A stretch of DNA of 64,000 bases, taken from the NCBI GenBank assembly GCA_033344815.1, contig JAWPMR010000001.1, positions 4,636,136-4,700,135 of the forward strand, in the 5' to 3' direction. Shown in pieces: positions 8,149 to 16,333 of the stretch. The notes below the pieces were generated by a model. That model worked only from the letters and a program-made list of their open reading frames with translations, did not search any database and had not been told where the DNA came from. Both the position numbers and the translations under genes were made by a program. Each line of letters opens with the position of its first letter. Position 1 is the first letter of the stretch. The stretch comes from Paracoccaceae bacterium (GTDB lineage: Bacteria; Pseudomonadota; Alphaproteobacteria; Rhodobacterales; Rhodobacteraceae).

Positions 8149-9339
8149 ATGTCTGATCAAAACCCGATTTTTATCCCCGGGCCGACCAATATACCTGATC
8201 GCTTGCGCGTTGCCATGCATGTGCAGACGCGGGACCATCGCGCACCTGACTTCATTGAAACTTTCGCGCCCGTGCTTGAGGATACCAAGAAGGTTTTCGG
8301 AACGCGCGACGGCAAAGTGATTACATTTCCGGCTAGCGGAACAGGTGGCTGGGAAGCCGCCATCTGCAACACTCTAAGCGCAGGCGACACAGTGCTCGTA
8401 GCGCGTTACGGGATGTTCAGCCATCGCTGGATCGACTTGTGTCAGCGTCACGGGCTCAATGTGCAGATCATTGAGTGTGCTTGGGGGTCCGGCGCGCCCG
8501 CTGACAAGTTTGAAGCCGCTCTGAGTGCGGACAAAGGTCATGACATCAAAGCCGTGCTCGTCACGCACAACGAAACAGCCACCGGTGTCAAATCCGATAT
8601 CGCAGCCGTGCGCAGTGCGATGGACGCGGCCGACCACCCGGCGATGATGTTCGTGGATTGCGTCAGTTCTCTGGCGTCGATGGATTTTCGGATGGATGAA
8701 TGGGGCGTAGATGTTGCGGTGTCTGGATCTCAAAAAGGGTTCATGCTGGCAACCGGCATGGCCATCCTTGGAGTCAGCCCCAAAGCGCTCGCCGCGATGG
8801 AAACAGCGACATTGCCGCGCACCTTTTTTGATTTTCGCGACATGATGACCGCTAACGCCTCTGGTGGATTTCCTTACACGCCGCCGTTGCAGCTGATTTA
8901 CGGGATGCGCGAGAGCTTGAAGATGCTGTTCGAAGAGGGGCTGGAGAACGTCTATGCACGACACTACCGTCTCGCCGAAGGTGTGCGTCGTGCGGTGGAT
9001 GCCTGGGGTCTGGAGCTAGTCGCCAAAAGTCCTGAGTTGTACTCGGATACTGTGAGCGCCATATACGTGCCCAAGGGATTTGACAGCAATGCGTTAACGG
9101 ATCAAGCTTTCAACGCTTACGGCGTGTCATTTGGCATCGGCCTTGGCGAAATGAATGGCAAAGCATTCCGAATTGGCCATTTGGGCAGTCTGACGGATGT
9201 CATGGTGCTGTCTGGGCTGGCAACGATTGAAATGGCGATGGCGGATCTTGATTATCCCATCGAATTGGGCAGTGGCGTTGCCGCTGCGCAGGAATATCTG
9301 CGTAAACACCGTGCTGCTCTGATCCAGACCGCTGCGTAA
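8149..9339 (+). CDS. bhcA: Aspartate:glyoxylate aminotransferase (BhcA)
   Basis: This 396-residue class V, PLP-dependent aminotransferase transfers the amino group of L-aspartate to glyoxylate, giving glycine and oxaloacetate, the first step of the beta-hydroxyaspartate cycle. Visible traits are the N-terminal IFIPGPTNIPDRLRVAM, PASGTGGWEAAICN for phosphate binding, Asp170 in MMFVDCVSSLAS, and the Schiff-base Lys196 in SGSQKGFML. The family also includes serine-glyoxylate and alanine-glyoxylate aminotransferases; the call as BhcA rests on its position as first gene of an intact bhcABCD set. AGGAGG lies 8 nt before the ATG. It is followed by bhcB after 12 nt. Confidence 0.93.
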   Translation: MSDQNPIFIPGPTNIPDRLRVAMHVQTRDHRAPDFIETFAPVLEDTKKVFGTRDGKVITFPASGTGGWEAAICNTLSAGDTVLVARYGMFSHRWIDLCQRHGLNVQIIECAWGSGAPADKFEAALSADKGHDIKAVLVTHNETATGVKSDIAAVRSAMDAADHPAMMFVDCVSSLASMDFRMDEWGVDVAVSGSQKGFMLATGMAILGVSPKALAAMETATLPRTFFDFRDMMTANASGGFPYTPPLQLIYGMRESLKMLFEEGLENVYARHYRLAEGVRRAVDAWGLELVAKSPELYSDTVSAIYVPKGFDSNALTDQAFNAYGVSFGIGLGEMNGKAFRIGHLGSLTDVMVLSGLATIEMAMADLDYPIELGSGVAAAQEYLRKHRAALIQTAA

Positions 9340-9351
9340 GGAGAACGGAAT

Positions 9352-10323
9352 ATGCTGGACATCATGACCGGGTCTGATCTGACAATTGACCATGTGCGAG
9401 CGGCACATGAGCGGATCAAGCCCTACATTCACGAGACGCCGATCCTGACCTCGTCGTATTTTAACGCGCTGACCGGGGCCGAATTGTTCTTCAAATGTGA
9501 GAATTTTCAGAAAGCCGGCGCCTTTAAGGTGCGCGGCGCCTCTAACGCGGTCTTTGGACTGACAGATGCGATGGCGGAAAAGGGGGTCGCGACGCATTCT
9601 TCGGGCAATCACGCTTTGTCTCTGAGTTATGCAGCAGGGCGTCGCGGTATTCCGTGCCATGTGGTCATGCCGCGCACGGCACCGGAGGCTAAGAAAGCAG
9701 CCGTGCGGGGATACGGCGGGATCATCACCGAATGTGAGCCCTCTACCACCAGTCGGGAGGCGATTTTCGCCGAAGTTCAGGCGGCCACCGGTGCCGAGTT
9801 TGTGCATCCCTACAACGACCCGCGTGTGATCGCAGGGCAGGCGACCTGTTCACTGGAAATGCTGAGCCAGATCGACAACATGGATGCGGTGATTGCGCCG
9901 ATTGGTGGAGGCGGCATGATTTCAGGCACCTGCCTGACTCTCTCCAACCTCGCGCCAAAAATGGAAATCTATGCAGCAGAACCGGATCAGGCGGATGATG
10001 CGGCACGATCGTTCCGGGCCGGACATATTATTGCGGATGATGCACCCAATACGATCGCTGATGGATTGAAAGTGCCGCTCAAAGAGAACACATGGCACTT
10101 TGTGTCACACTTCGTGACAGATGTGCTGACCGCTTCCGAGCAGGAAATCATCGACGCGATGAAACTGACATGGGAACGGATGAAGATCGTGATGGAGCCG
10201 AGCTGTGCTGTGCCAATGGCTGCGATTCTGCGCAACCCGGAGGTATTCCGGGGCAAGCGCGTGGGCGTGGTCATCACGGGCGGCAATGTGGATTTGGATA
10301 AACTGCCCTGGACATTGGGCTAA
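9352..10323 (+). CDS. bhcB: erythro-3-hydroxy-L-aspartate ammonia-lyase / dehydratase (BhcB)
   Basis: This 323-residue fold-type II PLP enzyme of the serine/threonine dehydratase family removes water and ammonium from beta-hydroxyaspartate; in the cycle the product is iminosuccinate. PLP-binding Lys59 lies in AGAFKVRGASNAV, the phosphate-binding glycine loop is APIGGGGMISG, and SSGNHALSLSYAA is the usual substrate loop. It lacks the C-terminal ACT-like domain of biosynthetic IlvA, as expected of catabolic dehydratases. The start ATG at 9352 follows AAGGAG; a second in-frame ATG 12 nt downstream is possible. It stands 12 nt after bhcA and 12 nt before bhcC. Confidence 0.93.
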   Translation: MLDIMTGSDLTIDHVRAAHERIKPYIHETPILTSSYFNALTGAELFFKCENFQKAGAFKVRGASNAVFGLTDAMAEKGVATHSSGNHALSLSYAAGRRGIPCHVVMPRTAPEAKKAAVRGYGGIITECEPSTTSREAIFAEVQAATGAEFVHPYNDPRVIAGQATCSLEMLSQIDNMDAVIAPIGGGGMISGTCLTLSNLAPKMEIYAAEPDQADDAARSFRAGHIIADDAPNTIADGLKVPLKENTWHFVSHFVTDVLTASEQEIIDAMKLTWERMKIVMEPSCAVPMAAILRNPEVFRGKRVGVVITGGNVDLDKLPWTLG

Positions 10324-10335
10324 GGAGGACGCGAC

Positions 10336-11499
10336 ATGAACAAGCAAGTGAACTTTGAAGAATACGAAGTCGGCTATGACATCCCCGCCGCAATCGGCAT
10401 GGATGAGGCGCAAATTCAAACACCGTCTCTGGTGCTGGATCTGGACGCTCTGGAGCGCAACATCAAGAAAATGGGCGATTTCGCCAAATCCAAAGGAATG
10501 CGTCACCGCGTTCACGGCAAAATGCACAAATCCGTTGATGTGGCGCTGTTGCAGGAAAAGCTGGGCGGAAGCTGTGGTGTGTGCTGCCAGAAGGTGTCTG
10601 AAGCCGAAGTCTTTGCCCGCGGTGGGATCAAGGACGTTTTGGTCTCCAATCAGGTGCGCCAACCCGAAAAGATTGACCGTTTGGCGCGGATGCCTAAGCT
10701 TGGCGCGCGCACGATCTGCTGTGTTGATGATTTGGCAAATGTAGCAGACCTTTCTGAAGCGGCGACACGCCATGGCACGCAAATTGAGTGTCTGGTGGAA
10801 ATCGACTGTGGTGCAGGCCGTTGCGGCGTAACCACCACGCCGGAAGTTGTCGAAATTGCCAAGGCGATTGAGGCAGCAAAGGGTTTGAAGTTCGCGGGTC
10901 TGCAAGCTTATCAGGGCGCGATGCAGCATATGGACAGCTATGAGGACCGCAAGGGCAAAACCCAGATCGCCATCGACATGGTGCGCGACGCGGTGGATGC
11001 GTTGAAAGGCGAAGGCCTGGAGTGTGACATCGTTGGCGGTGGCGGCACAGGGTCGTATTATTTTGAAAGCGGCTCAGGTGTTTTCAATGAGTTGCAATGC
11101 GGATCCTACGCTTTCATGGATGCTGATTATGGCCGAATTCTGGATGAAAACGGCAATCGCATTGATCAAGGCGAGTGGGAAAATGCATTGTTCATCCTGA
11201 CTTCGGTGATGAGCCACGCAAAGGCCGATAAGGCAATTGTTGATGCTGGCCTCAAGGCCCAATCTGTGGACTCAGGTTTGCCAGTAATCTTTGGGCGCAC
11301 GGATGTGGAATACGTGAAATGCTCGGATGAGCATGGCGTGGTTGCTGATCCGGACGGCGTGCTGAAGGTCAATGATAAGTTGAAACTGGTGCCCGGTCAC
11401 TGTGATCCAACCTGCAATGTACATGATTGGTACGTTGGTGTGCGAAATGGCAAGGTTGAAACGCTCTGGCCCGTGTCGGCACGCGGCAAAGCTTACTAA
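10336..11499 (+). CDS. bhcC: beta-Hydroxyaspartate aldolase (BhcC)
   Basis: This 387-residue fold-type III PLP enzyme of the D-threonine aldolase / DSD1 family condenses glycine with glyoxylate to form erythro-beta-hydroxyaspartate. The N-terminal barrel contains the KMHK motif (Lys62 is the likely Schiff-base lysine in RVHGKMHKSVDVAL). The metal site typical of the family lies near the C-terminus in PGHCDPTCNVHDWYVG, where His and Asp hold the divalent ion. A strong AAGGAGG precedes the ATG. The N-terminal extension NEEY-like segment before the barrel is short. It lies between bhcB and bhcD, and is followed by a hairpin before bhcD. Confidence 0.93.
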   Translation: MNKQVNFEEYEVGYDIPAAIGMDEAQIQTPSLVLDLDALERNIKKMGDFAKSKGMRHRVHGKMHKSVDVALLQEKLGGSCGVCCQKVSEAEVFARGGIKDVLVSNQVRQPEKIDRLARMPKLGARTICCVDDLANVADLSEAATRHGTQIECLVEIDCGAGRCGVTTTPEVVEIAKAIEAAKGLKFAGLQAYQGAMQHMDSYEDRKGKTQIAIDMVRDAVDALKGEGLECDIVGGGGTGSYYFESGSGVFNELQCGSYAFMDADYGRILDENGNRIDQGEWENALFILTSVMSHAKADKAIVDAGLKAQSVDSGLPVIFGRTDVEYVKCSDEHGVVADPDGVLKVNDKLKLVPGHCDPTCNVHDWYVGVRNGKVETLWPVSARGKAY

Positions 11500-11523
11500 T
11501 CTGCCTTAAGACTAAAAAAATCA

Positions 11524-11546
11524 CGCGTCCGGCCTTTCCGGGCGCG
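11524..11546 (+). promoter_or_regulatory. Stem-loop between bhcC and bhcD
   Basis: CGCGTCCGG (11524-11532) pairs with CCGGGCGCG (11538-11546) around a CCTTT loop, with one T-G wobble. It fills the 81-nt bhcC-bhcD gap. Only TT follows before CATTTT, so it is more likely a processing or attenuation element than a full terminator. Confidence 0.5.
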
Positions 11547-11580
11547 TTCATTTTGAAAGACAAAAGACAGGAAATCCCAA

Positions 11581-12558
11581 ATGTCCGAAGGATTGTTGAT
11601 CGTAGGCGAAGACGTCTGTGCGCAGGTGGTGAATAGCAAGGACGCCTTTGATGCGGTTGAGGCCGTTTTCGGTGCCATGGCCAAGGGAGATGCTTACAAT
11701 TTCCCGGTGATCCGCGAGGCGATTGGGTACGCGGACGCGCTGTATGGGTTCAAATCCGGGTTCGACAAAGCTGGCAAGACGCTGGGCGTCAAATCGGGCG
11801 GTTATTGGCCGGGCAACATGGATAAAGGCCTGACCAACCACCAGTCCACGATCTTCCTGTTTGATCCAGATACCGGCATGTTGCAGGCGCTGGTCGGGGG
11901 CAATTACCTGACGGCCGTGCGCACGGCTGCATCCTCCTCGGTGTCCATCGCACATCTGGCACGCAAGGATGCCAAAGTGCTGGGCATGGTCGGTGCCGGG
12001 CATCAATCTACATTCCAGTTGCGCGCCGCCGCAGAGCAGCGCGATTTCACCAAGGTTGTGGCGTGGAACCCGCACCCGGATATGCTGCCGCGACTGGGCG
12101 CCGTGGCGGAAGAACTGGGGTTGGAATTCGAGGCGGTCGCGCAGGAAGAGCTTGGGGCGCAGGCCGATGTCATCATCACGATCACCTCTGCCTTTGAGCC
12201 GTTGATGATGAAGGATTGGATCAAGCCCGGCACGCATATCGCCTGCATGGGAACAGATACGAAGGGCAAACAGGAGGTCGATCCGGCGATTCTGGCCAGT
12301 GCCACAGTGTTTACCGATGAAATCGCCCAATCCATCAGCATCGGCGAGGCGCAGCATGCCATTGCTTCTGATTTGATTGCCAAGGGAGACATCACACCGA
12401 TTGGAGCCGTCATCAATGGGGATCATCCCGGGCGCAGCGACGCTGACGAAATCACGCTGTTTGACGGGACCGGTGTTGGATTGCAGGATCTGGCCGTGGC
12501 CTCGGTCGCGGCAGAGCAGGCGGAAAAGCAAGGTAAGGCGACACGCGTCGCGCTTTGA
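11581..12558 (+). CDS. bhcD: Iminosuccinate reductase (BhcD)
   Basis: This 325-residue protein belongs to the ornithine cyclodeaminase / mu-crystallin family of NAD(P)H-dependent imine reductases. In the beta-hydroxyaspartate cycle BhcD reduces iminosuccinate to L-aspartate, regenerating the amino donor for BhcA. The Rossmann motif is LGMVGAGHQSTFQLRAAA; NYLTAVRTAASSSVSIAHLA and the C-terminal LFDGTGVGLQDLAVA are family signatures. It is the last gene of the locus and lies after an 81-nt gap that carries a stem-loop, so it may be expressed at a different level from bhcABC. ACAGGAAAT lies upstream of the ATG. Confidence 0.93.
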   Translation: MSEGLLIVGEDVCAQVVNSKDAFDAVEAVFGAMAKGDAYNFPVIREAIGYADALYGFKSGFDKAGKTLGVKSGGYWPGNMDKGLTNHQSTIFLFDPDTGMLQALVGGNYLTAVRTAASSSVSIAHLARKDAKVLGMVGAGHQSTFQLRAAAEQRDFTKVVAWNPHPDMLPRLGAVAEELGLEFEAVAQEELGAQADVIITITSAFEPLMMKDWIKPGTHIACMGTDTKGKQEVDPAILASATVFTDEIAQSISIGEAQHAIASDLIAKGDITPIGAVINGDHPGRSDADEITLFDGTGVGLQDLAVASVAAEQAEKQGKATRVAL

Positions 12559-13633
12559 GCGTGTATTGCCTGCTTGTAATTCATTTCCGGGCGATGTGAG
12601 GTTGACGTTTTATCAGAGAGGTCATCAGAACCTGTCGAAGACTTGGCAAGTGGTTTGATTTGGGGCGCCAAACATCTGTCCGGCTTGGTCCAAGACTTGT
12701 TTTTGGTGGGAAACGTGAGGCACTCAGACTGCCGTGCGCTTTCTGGCAAGCGTGGGATTGGGTGATGTCCAGTCCTTCCAACCCTAATGGTCATCCTTGG
12801 CAAAGCCAAAGGGACGGAGACCAGAGACGAAACCCTGAAGGCCTGGTTTTCAAATAGTGCGCCGCGTGGTCGCCCATATTAACTGCGGTTCTATGCGGCG
12901 CAATTTGAAACACGCTGAATTTCCGTGATTTTTCCATCTTGCGTCCTTGCGATTTCCAAGGAGCTGCTGCGTGCCGGCACGGATCATTTGTATCGTGTTC
13001 AGAGCAATGGGCAATGGCGCAGGACAGCTGGCAATCATTACTTTTTCATTTGGTTGTGGCCCCGAATAAGTGTAGAAAACGCTTTCGGTCATTCCTCAAT
13101 GGTGACGTTCGGCCCTTGATGCCATCGGGTTCAAAATCTCCATGATTGACCTGCGGCAGCGTCTTTTATGTCTCATCAAAGACGGGCCAAGATAAATCAT
13201 GAAACCTGCGTGGCCCGAAAATTGGGGATCTGATTTGTTCTCGATCATGGGAACAAATGGTCTGCACCGCAACCAAACCGCTTGCTGGATGGTGCGCACA
13301 ACCGGGCCAGGCGGACCTGTGATGGAACAATAGGTTCCGCTGGTTTTCACGACATTGCCAAGGGTCTGATCTGCACGAACACGGAATGTTCCGGGATGAC
13401 CGTTGTAACACAGCACCCGAAACCAAAGCATCCAGAGTTTTTTCCAGAATACTGTGCGAATTCTTACGCCTCGGGCATCCAGACTCCGGAGTGCTCAAAA
13501 AAAATACAAAACCGTAGATTTTGCACAAAAAATCAGCGTAAATGGCGCTCGCTACGCTTTTCGTACGTCACGGGGTTTCCTTCTCTGACCCCGCTCCAGA
13601 CGATCTACCCAAAGGTAAAAATCGGAGGTTGCC
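12559..13633. other. 1.07-kb region without a supportable gene
   Basis: Short frames occur on both strands, the longest about 110-130 codons, but they overlap in several frames and none recalls a family. The minus strand from about 13430 down to 12850 is the most codon-like part, in two frames, and may be the remnant of a decayed gene. I see no tRNA, no insertion-sequence ends and no strong terminator. The right end, about 13500-13633, must contain the promoter of the following nine-gene operon. Confidence 0.35.
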
Positions 13634-14635
13634 ATGATCTGGTCCAAGTTGCCCTATGTCACATTCGCAATGAGTTTGAGCGCATCCGCCAGTTTGGCGG
13701 ACGGCCATTTGACACCAACTGTTTTTGGAACGAACTGGTTGGCGCAGGCTGAACATGGCGGGTTTTACCAATCCGTTGCAGATGGTACGTATGCAGCATG
13801 TGGGTTGGACGTGGAAATCATCTCGGGTGGACCGCAGGTGAACAACCGGGCGCTGATGCTGGCGGGAAAAATCGATTTCCACATGGGTGGTGACATGTTG
13901 CAGGCGTTCAACGCCGTCAAAGAGGGCATCCCCGTTGTCTCTGTCGCCGCAATTTTCCAAAAACATCCTCAGGTCATTCTGGCTCATCCCGGCGAAGCTG
14001 AAAGCTGGGAAGATCTCAAGGATCTGACCCTTTTGATCGGGGATAACGGTTTCACGTCCTATTATCAGTGGATGATCGCGGAGCATGGTTTTACCGAAGC
14101 ACAACGTCTGCCCTACACATTCAATCCCGCACCCTTCATTGCTGACAAACAGAAAGGCATGCAAGGCTATCTGAGCTCCGAACCCTACGCCGTGCTGAAA
14201 GAAGCCGGGTTCGAACCCAATGTCTTTCTGATCGCGGACGCCGGATATTCCTCTTATGCCACGACGATTGAGACGATGGCCGGGACAATCGAACAGTCCC
14301 CCGAAAAAGTGGAGTGTTTCGTCGATGGGTCGCTGACCGGGTGGTATAACTACCTTTACGGCGACAGTTCTGCAGCGGATGAACTCATTCTGGCGGCAAA
14401 CCCTGACATGTCGCAGGACAAGTTGGAGTTCGCCAAGAAAATGATGCTGGAACAGGGCATTGTCGATAGCGGGAGCGCTCTGGAAACCGGAATTGGCTCC
14501 ATGACGGATGAGGTCATCGGCGATTTCTATAACAAAATGGTTGCGTCCGGCGTCCTTGAGGACGGCCTTGATTGGAAGGCGGCCTACACGCTCGATTTCA
14601 CCAATAAATCTGTTGGCAAAGAGATAAAACCCTAG
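13634..14635 (+). CDS. ABC transporter substrate-binding protein, NMT1/Thi5-like
   Basis: This 333-residue exported protein binds the solute of the ABC transporter encoded downstream. It begins with a signal peptide (hydrophobic stretch YVTFAMSLSASASLA, cleavage before DGHL). The mature part has the NMT1/Thi5/SsuA pattern: a WLAQAEHGGFYQSVADG segment near the start, GLDVEIISGGPQVNNRALMLAGKIDFHMGGD, and WEDLKDLTLLIGDNGF. Members bind pyrimidines, hydroxymethylpyrimidine, riboflavin, taurine, nitrate or similar small solutes. The downstream deaminase and creatininase-family genes favour a nitrogen-rich ring or cyclic amide as ligand. The ATG follows a good GGAGG site. Confidence 0.9.
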   Translation: MIWSKLPYVTFAMSLSASASLADGHLTPTVFGTNWLAQAEHGGFYQSVADGTYAACGLDVEIISGGPQVNNRALMLAGKIDFHMGGDMLQAFNAVKEGIPVVSVAAIFQKHPQVILAHPGEAESWEDLKDLTLLIGDNGFTSYYQWMIAEHGFTEAQRLPYTFNPAPFIADKQKGMQGYLSSEPYAVLKEAGFEPNVFLIADAGYSSYATTIETMAGTIEQSPEKVECFVDGSLTGWYNYLYGDSSAADELILAANPDMSQDKLEFAKKMMLEQGIVDSGSALETGIGSMTDEVIGDFYNKMVASGVLEDGLDWKAAYTLDFTNKSVGKEIKP

Positions 14636-14652
14636 TTGAATACAAGGAAGAC

Positions 14653-14672
14653 CGCAGGCCGCGCGGCCTGCG
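14653..14672 (+). promoter_or_regulatory. 20-bp perfect palindrome between binding-protein and ATPase genes
   Basis: Ten bases, CGCAGGCCGC, are followed directly by their exact complement. It lies in the 58-nt gap after the binding-protein gene and has no T-tract. It probably forms an mRNA hairpin that raises binding-protein expression relative to the permease and ATPase, as in many ABC operons; an operator is the alternative. Confidence 0.55.
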
Positions 14673-14693
14673 TGATCCTCGGGCGGGAGTGAC

Positions 14694-15479
14694 ATGACAG
14701 AACCGGTGAAGCCGCGGCACCAGCGGTCTGAATTGCTGCGTTTGGAGCAGGTGGACAAGACGTTTAATGGAACTGTCGTGGCGTTGAAGGGCATGACGCT
14801 TCAGGTGCGCGAGGGAGATTTCATCTCGCTTCTGGGCCCGTCCGGTTGCGGAAAATCTACGGCATTGCGCCTGATTTCGGATCTTATTCACCCTACGGCG
14901 GGGCGCATCAACTGGTCCGGTGGGCATGACACAGGTGATCTTGGTGTGGTCTTCCAGGAGCCCACCCTGATGCCCTGGGCTACGGTGGCGCAAAATGTTT
15001 GGCTGCCGTTTCGGTTGCGCGGCAAACCCTATAGCGCGGTAAAGGCTGACGTGCTTGAAGCGCTTAAACTGGTGGGGCTGGAAAAATTTCAGAACAGTTA
15101 TCCGCGTGAATTGTCGGGTGGCATGAAAATGCGTGTGTCCATCGCGCGTGCCATGGTCACACGGCCCCGGTTGATCCTGATGGATGAACCTTTTGCCGCA
15201 CTGGATGAAATCACCCGATTCAAGCTGAACAACGATCTGCTGAGGCTCAAGGCGGCGATTGGATGCACAGTTGTCTTCGTGACGCATTCGGTTTTCGAAT
15301 CTGTCTTCCTGTCGGACCGGATCGTGGTGATGGCCGCGCGACCAGGACGGGTGATTTCGGAACTCGAAGTTGATGCGCCATATCCGCGCGATGAGGATTT
15401 TCGTACGTCCTCCGAGTATGCTGGCTACACGCGCCGCGCAACAGAAGCGCTGCATCAGGCGATGGGGGAGGCGGCATGA
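14694..15479 (+). CDS. ABC transporter ATP-binding protein (nitrate/taurine/pyrimidine type)
   Basis: This 261-residue cytosolic ATPase powers uptake through the permease encoded next. All motifs are intact: Walker A GPSGCGKST, Q-loop VVFQEPTLMPWATV, signature LSGGMKMRVSIARAM, Walker B LILMDEPF, and switch His in VFVTHSVFES. The length and motif spacing match the SsuB/TauB/ThiZ group. Its stop overlaps the permease start (ATGA), so the two are translationally coupled. Confidence 0.93.
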   Translation: MTEPVKPRHQRSELLRLEQVDKTFNGTVVALKGMTLQVREGDFISLLGPSGCGKSTALRLISDLIHPTAGRINWSGGHDTGDLGVVFQEPTLMPWATVAQNVWLPFRLRGKPYSAVKADVLEALKLVGLEKFQNSYPRELSGGMKMRVSIARAMVTRPRLILMDEPFAALDEITRFKLNNDLLRLKAAIGCTVVFVTHSVFESVFLSDRIVVMAARPGRVISELEVDAPYPRDEDFRTSSEYAGYTRRATEALHQAMGEAA

Positions 15480-16333
15480 GCATTGCTGATCCTTCCGGAA
15501 CGCCACTGACCGTTGATGCGGATGAAACAGCACGGCTGAGGCGCAAGCAGCTGGAAAAATTCGGTAAGTGGATCTTGCCCGTGTTGGTCTTGCTCTTGAT
15601 GCTGGTGGCCTGGGATCGCACCGTCGTTTGGAATGAAATACCGCATTATATCCTTCCTGGTCCGGGGCTGGTGTTCGACACATTGATCAAGGATTGGGCG
15701 CTGCTGTTTGAGGCACTGCTCGTAACGTTGCAGATCACCTTGATGGCACTGGCCGTGGCGGTGATTGGCGGTGTGGGTCTGGCTGTGCTTTTCACCCAGT
15801 CGCGTTTGGTGGAAATGAGTTTCTATCCTTATGCGGTCATTTTGCAGGTTACGCCGATCGTTGCCATTGCGCCGCTGATTTTCATCTATGTTGACAGCCG
15901 AATTGCTGGCTTGCTGCTCTGTGCGTGGTTGGTGGCTTTCTTTCCGGTGCTCAGCAACACAACACTTGGGTTGAATTCAGCTGATCATAACCTGCGCGAT
16001 TTGTTCCGCATCTACGGCGCGTCGCGTTGGCAGACACTGCGGTTTTTGCAATTGCCCTCCGCGCTGCCCTATTTCCTGGGGGGGTTGCGGATCGCCGGTG
16101 GCCTGTCCTTGATCGGGGCGGTCGTTGCCGAATATGTGGCGGGCACGGGTGGGCTTAAATCCGGCCTTGCGTTCCGCATATTGGAAGCGGGCTATCGCTT
16201 GAACATCCCGCGTATGTTCGCCGCCCTGATCCTGATTGCGGTCACGGGCGTGGTGATTTTTGCAGGGCTCAGTTTCCTAAGCCACATGCTCTTGCGAAAA
16301 TGGCACGAAAGCGCGTTGAAACGGGATCATTGA
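15476..16333 (+). CDS. ABC transporter permease (SsuC/ThiX type)
   Basis: This 285-residue protein has about six membrane segments and the binding-protein-dependent permease loop in the form DLFRIYGASRWQTLRFLQLPSALPYFLGGLRIAGGLSLIGAVVAEY, which contacts the ATPase (EAA-type loop). A cytosolic N-terminus of about 40 residues precedes the first membrane helix. The gene overlaps both neighbours: ATGA with the ATPase gene and TGATG with the deaminase gene. The family fits the Thi5-like binding protein and SsuB-like ATPase of the same operon. Confidence 0.93.
   Translation: MSIADPSGTPLTVDADETARLRRKQLEKFGKWILPVLVLLLMLVAWDRTVVWNEIPHYILPGPGLVFDTLIKDWALLFEALLVTLQITLMALAVAVIGGVGLAVLFTQSRLVEMSFYPYAVILQVTPIVAIAPLIFIYVDSRIAGLLLCAWLVAFFPVLSNTTLGLNSADHNLRDLFRIYGASRWQTLRFLQLPSALPYFLGGLRIAGGLSLIGAVVAEYVAGTGGLKSGLAFRILEAGYRLNIPRMFAALILIAVTGVVIFAGLSFLSHMLLRKWHESALKRDH

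Noticed and set aside
10105-10929. A 274-codon minus-strand frame opposite bhcB and bhcC
   Set aside because: It crosses the junction of two confident plus-strand genes and shows no family features.
11548-12531. A 327-codon minus-strand frame opposite bhcD
   Set aside because: Almost exactly antisense to bhcD, whose Rossmann motif and family signatures are clear; no ribosome-binding site of note.
13568-14794. A 408-codon open frame on the minus strand opposite the Thi5-like binding-protein gene
   Set aside because: It is antisense to a gene with a signal peptide and clear family motifs, has no recognisable family of its own, and spans the gap into the ATPase gene. Long antisense frames are common with this codon bias.
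14598-15683. A 361-codon minus-strand frame opposite the ABC ATPase gene
   Set aside because: It mirrors the ATPase and permease coding frames and its product is Arg/His-rich low-complexity text with no family resemblance.
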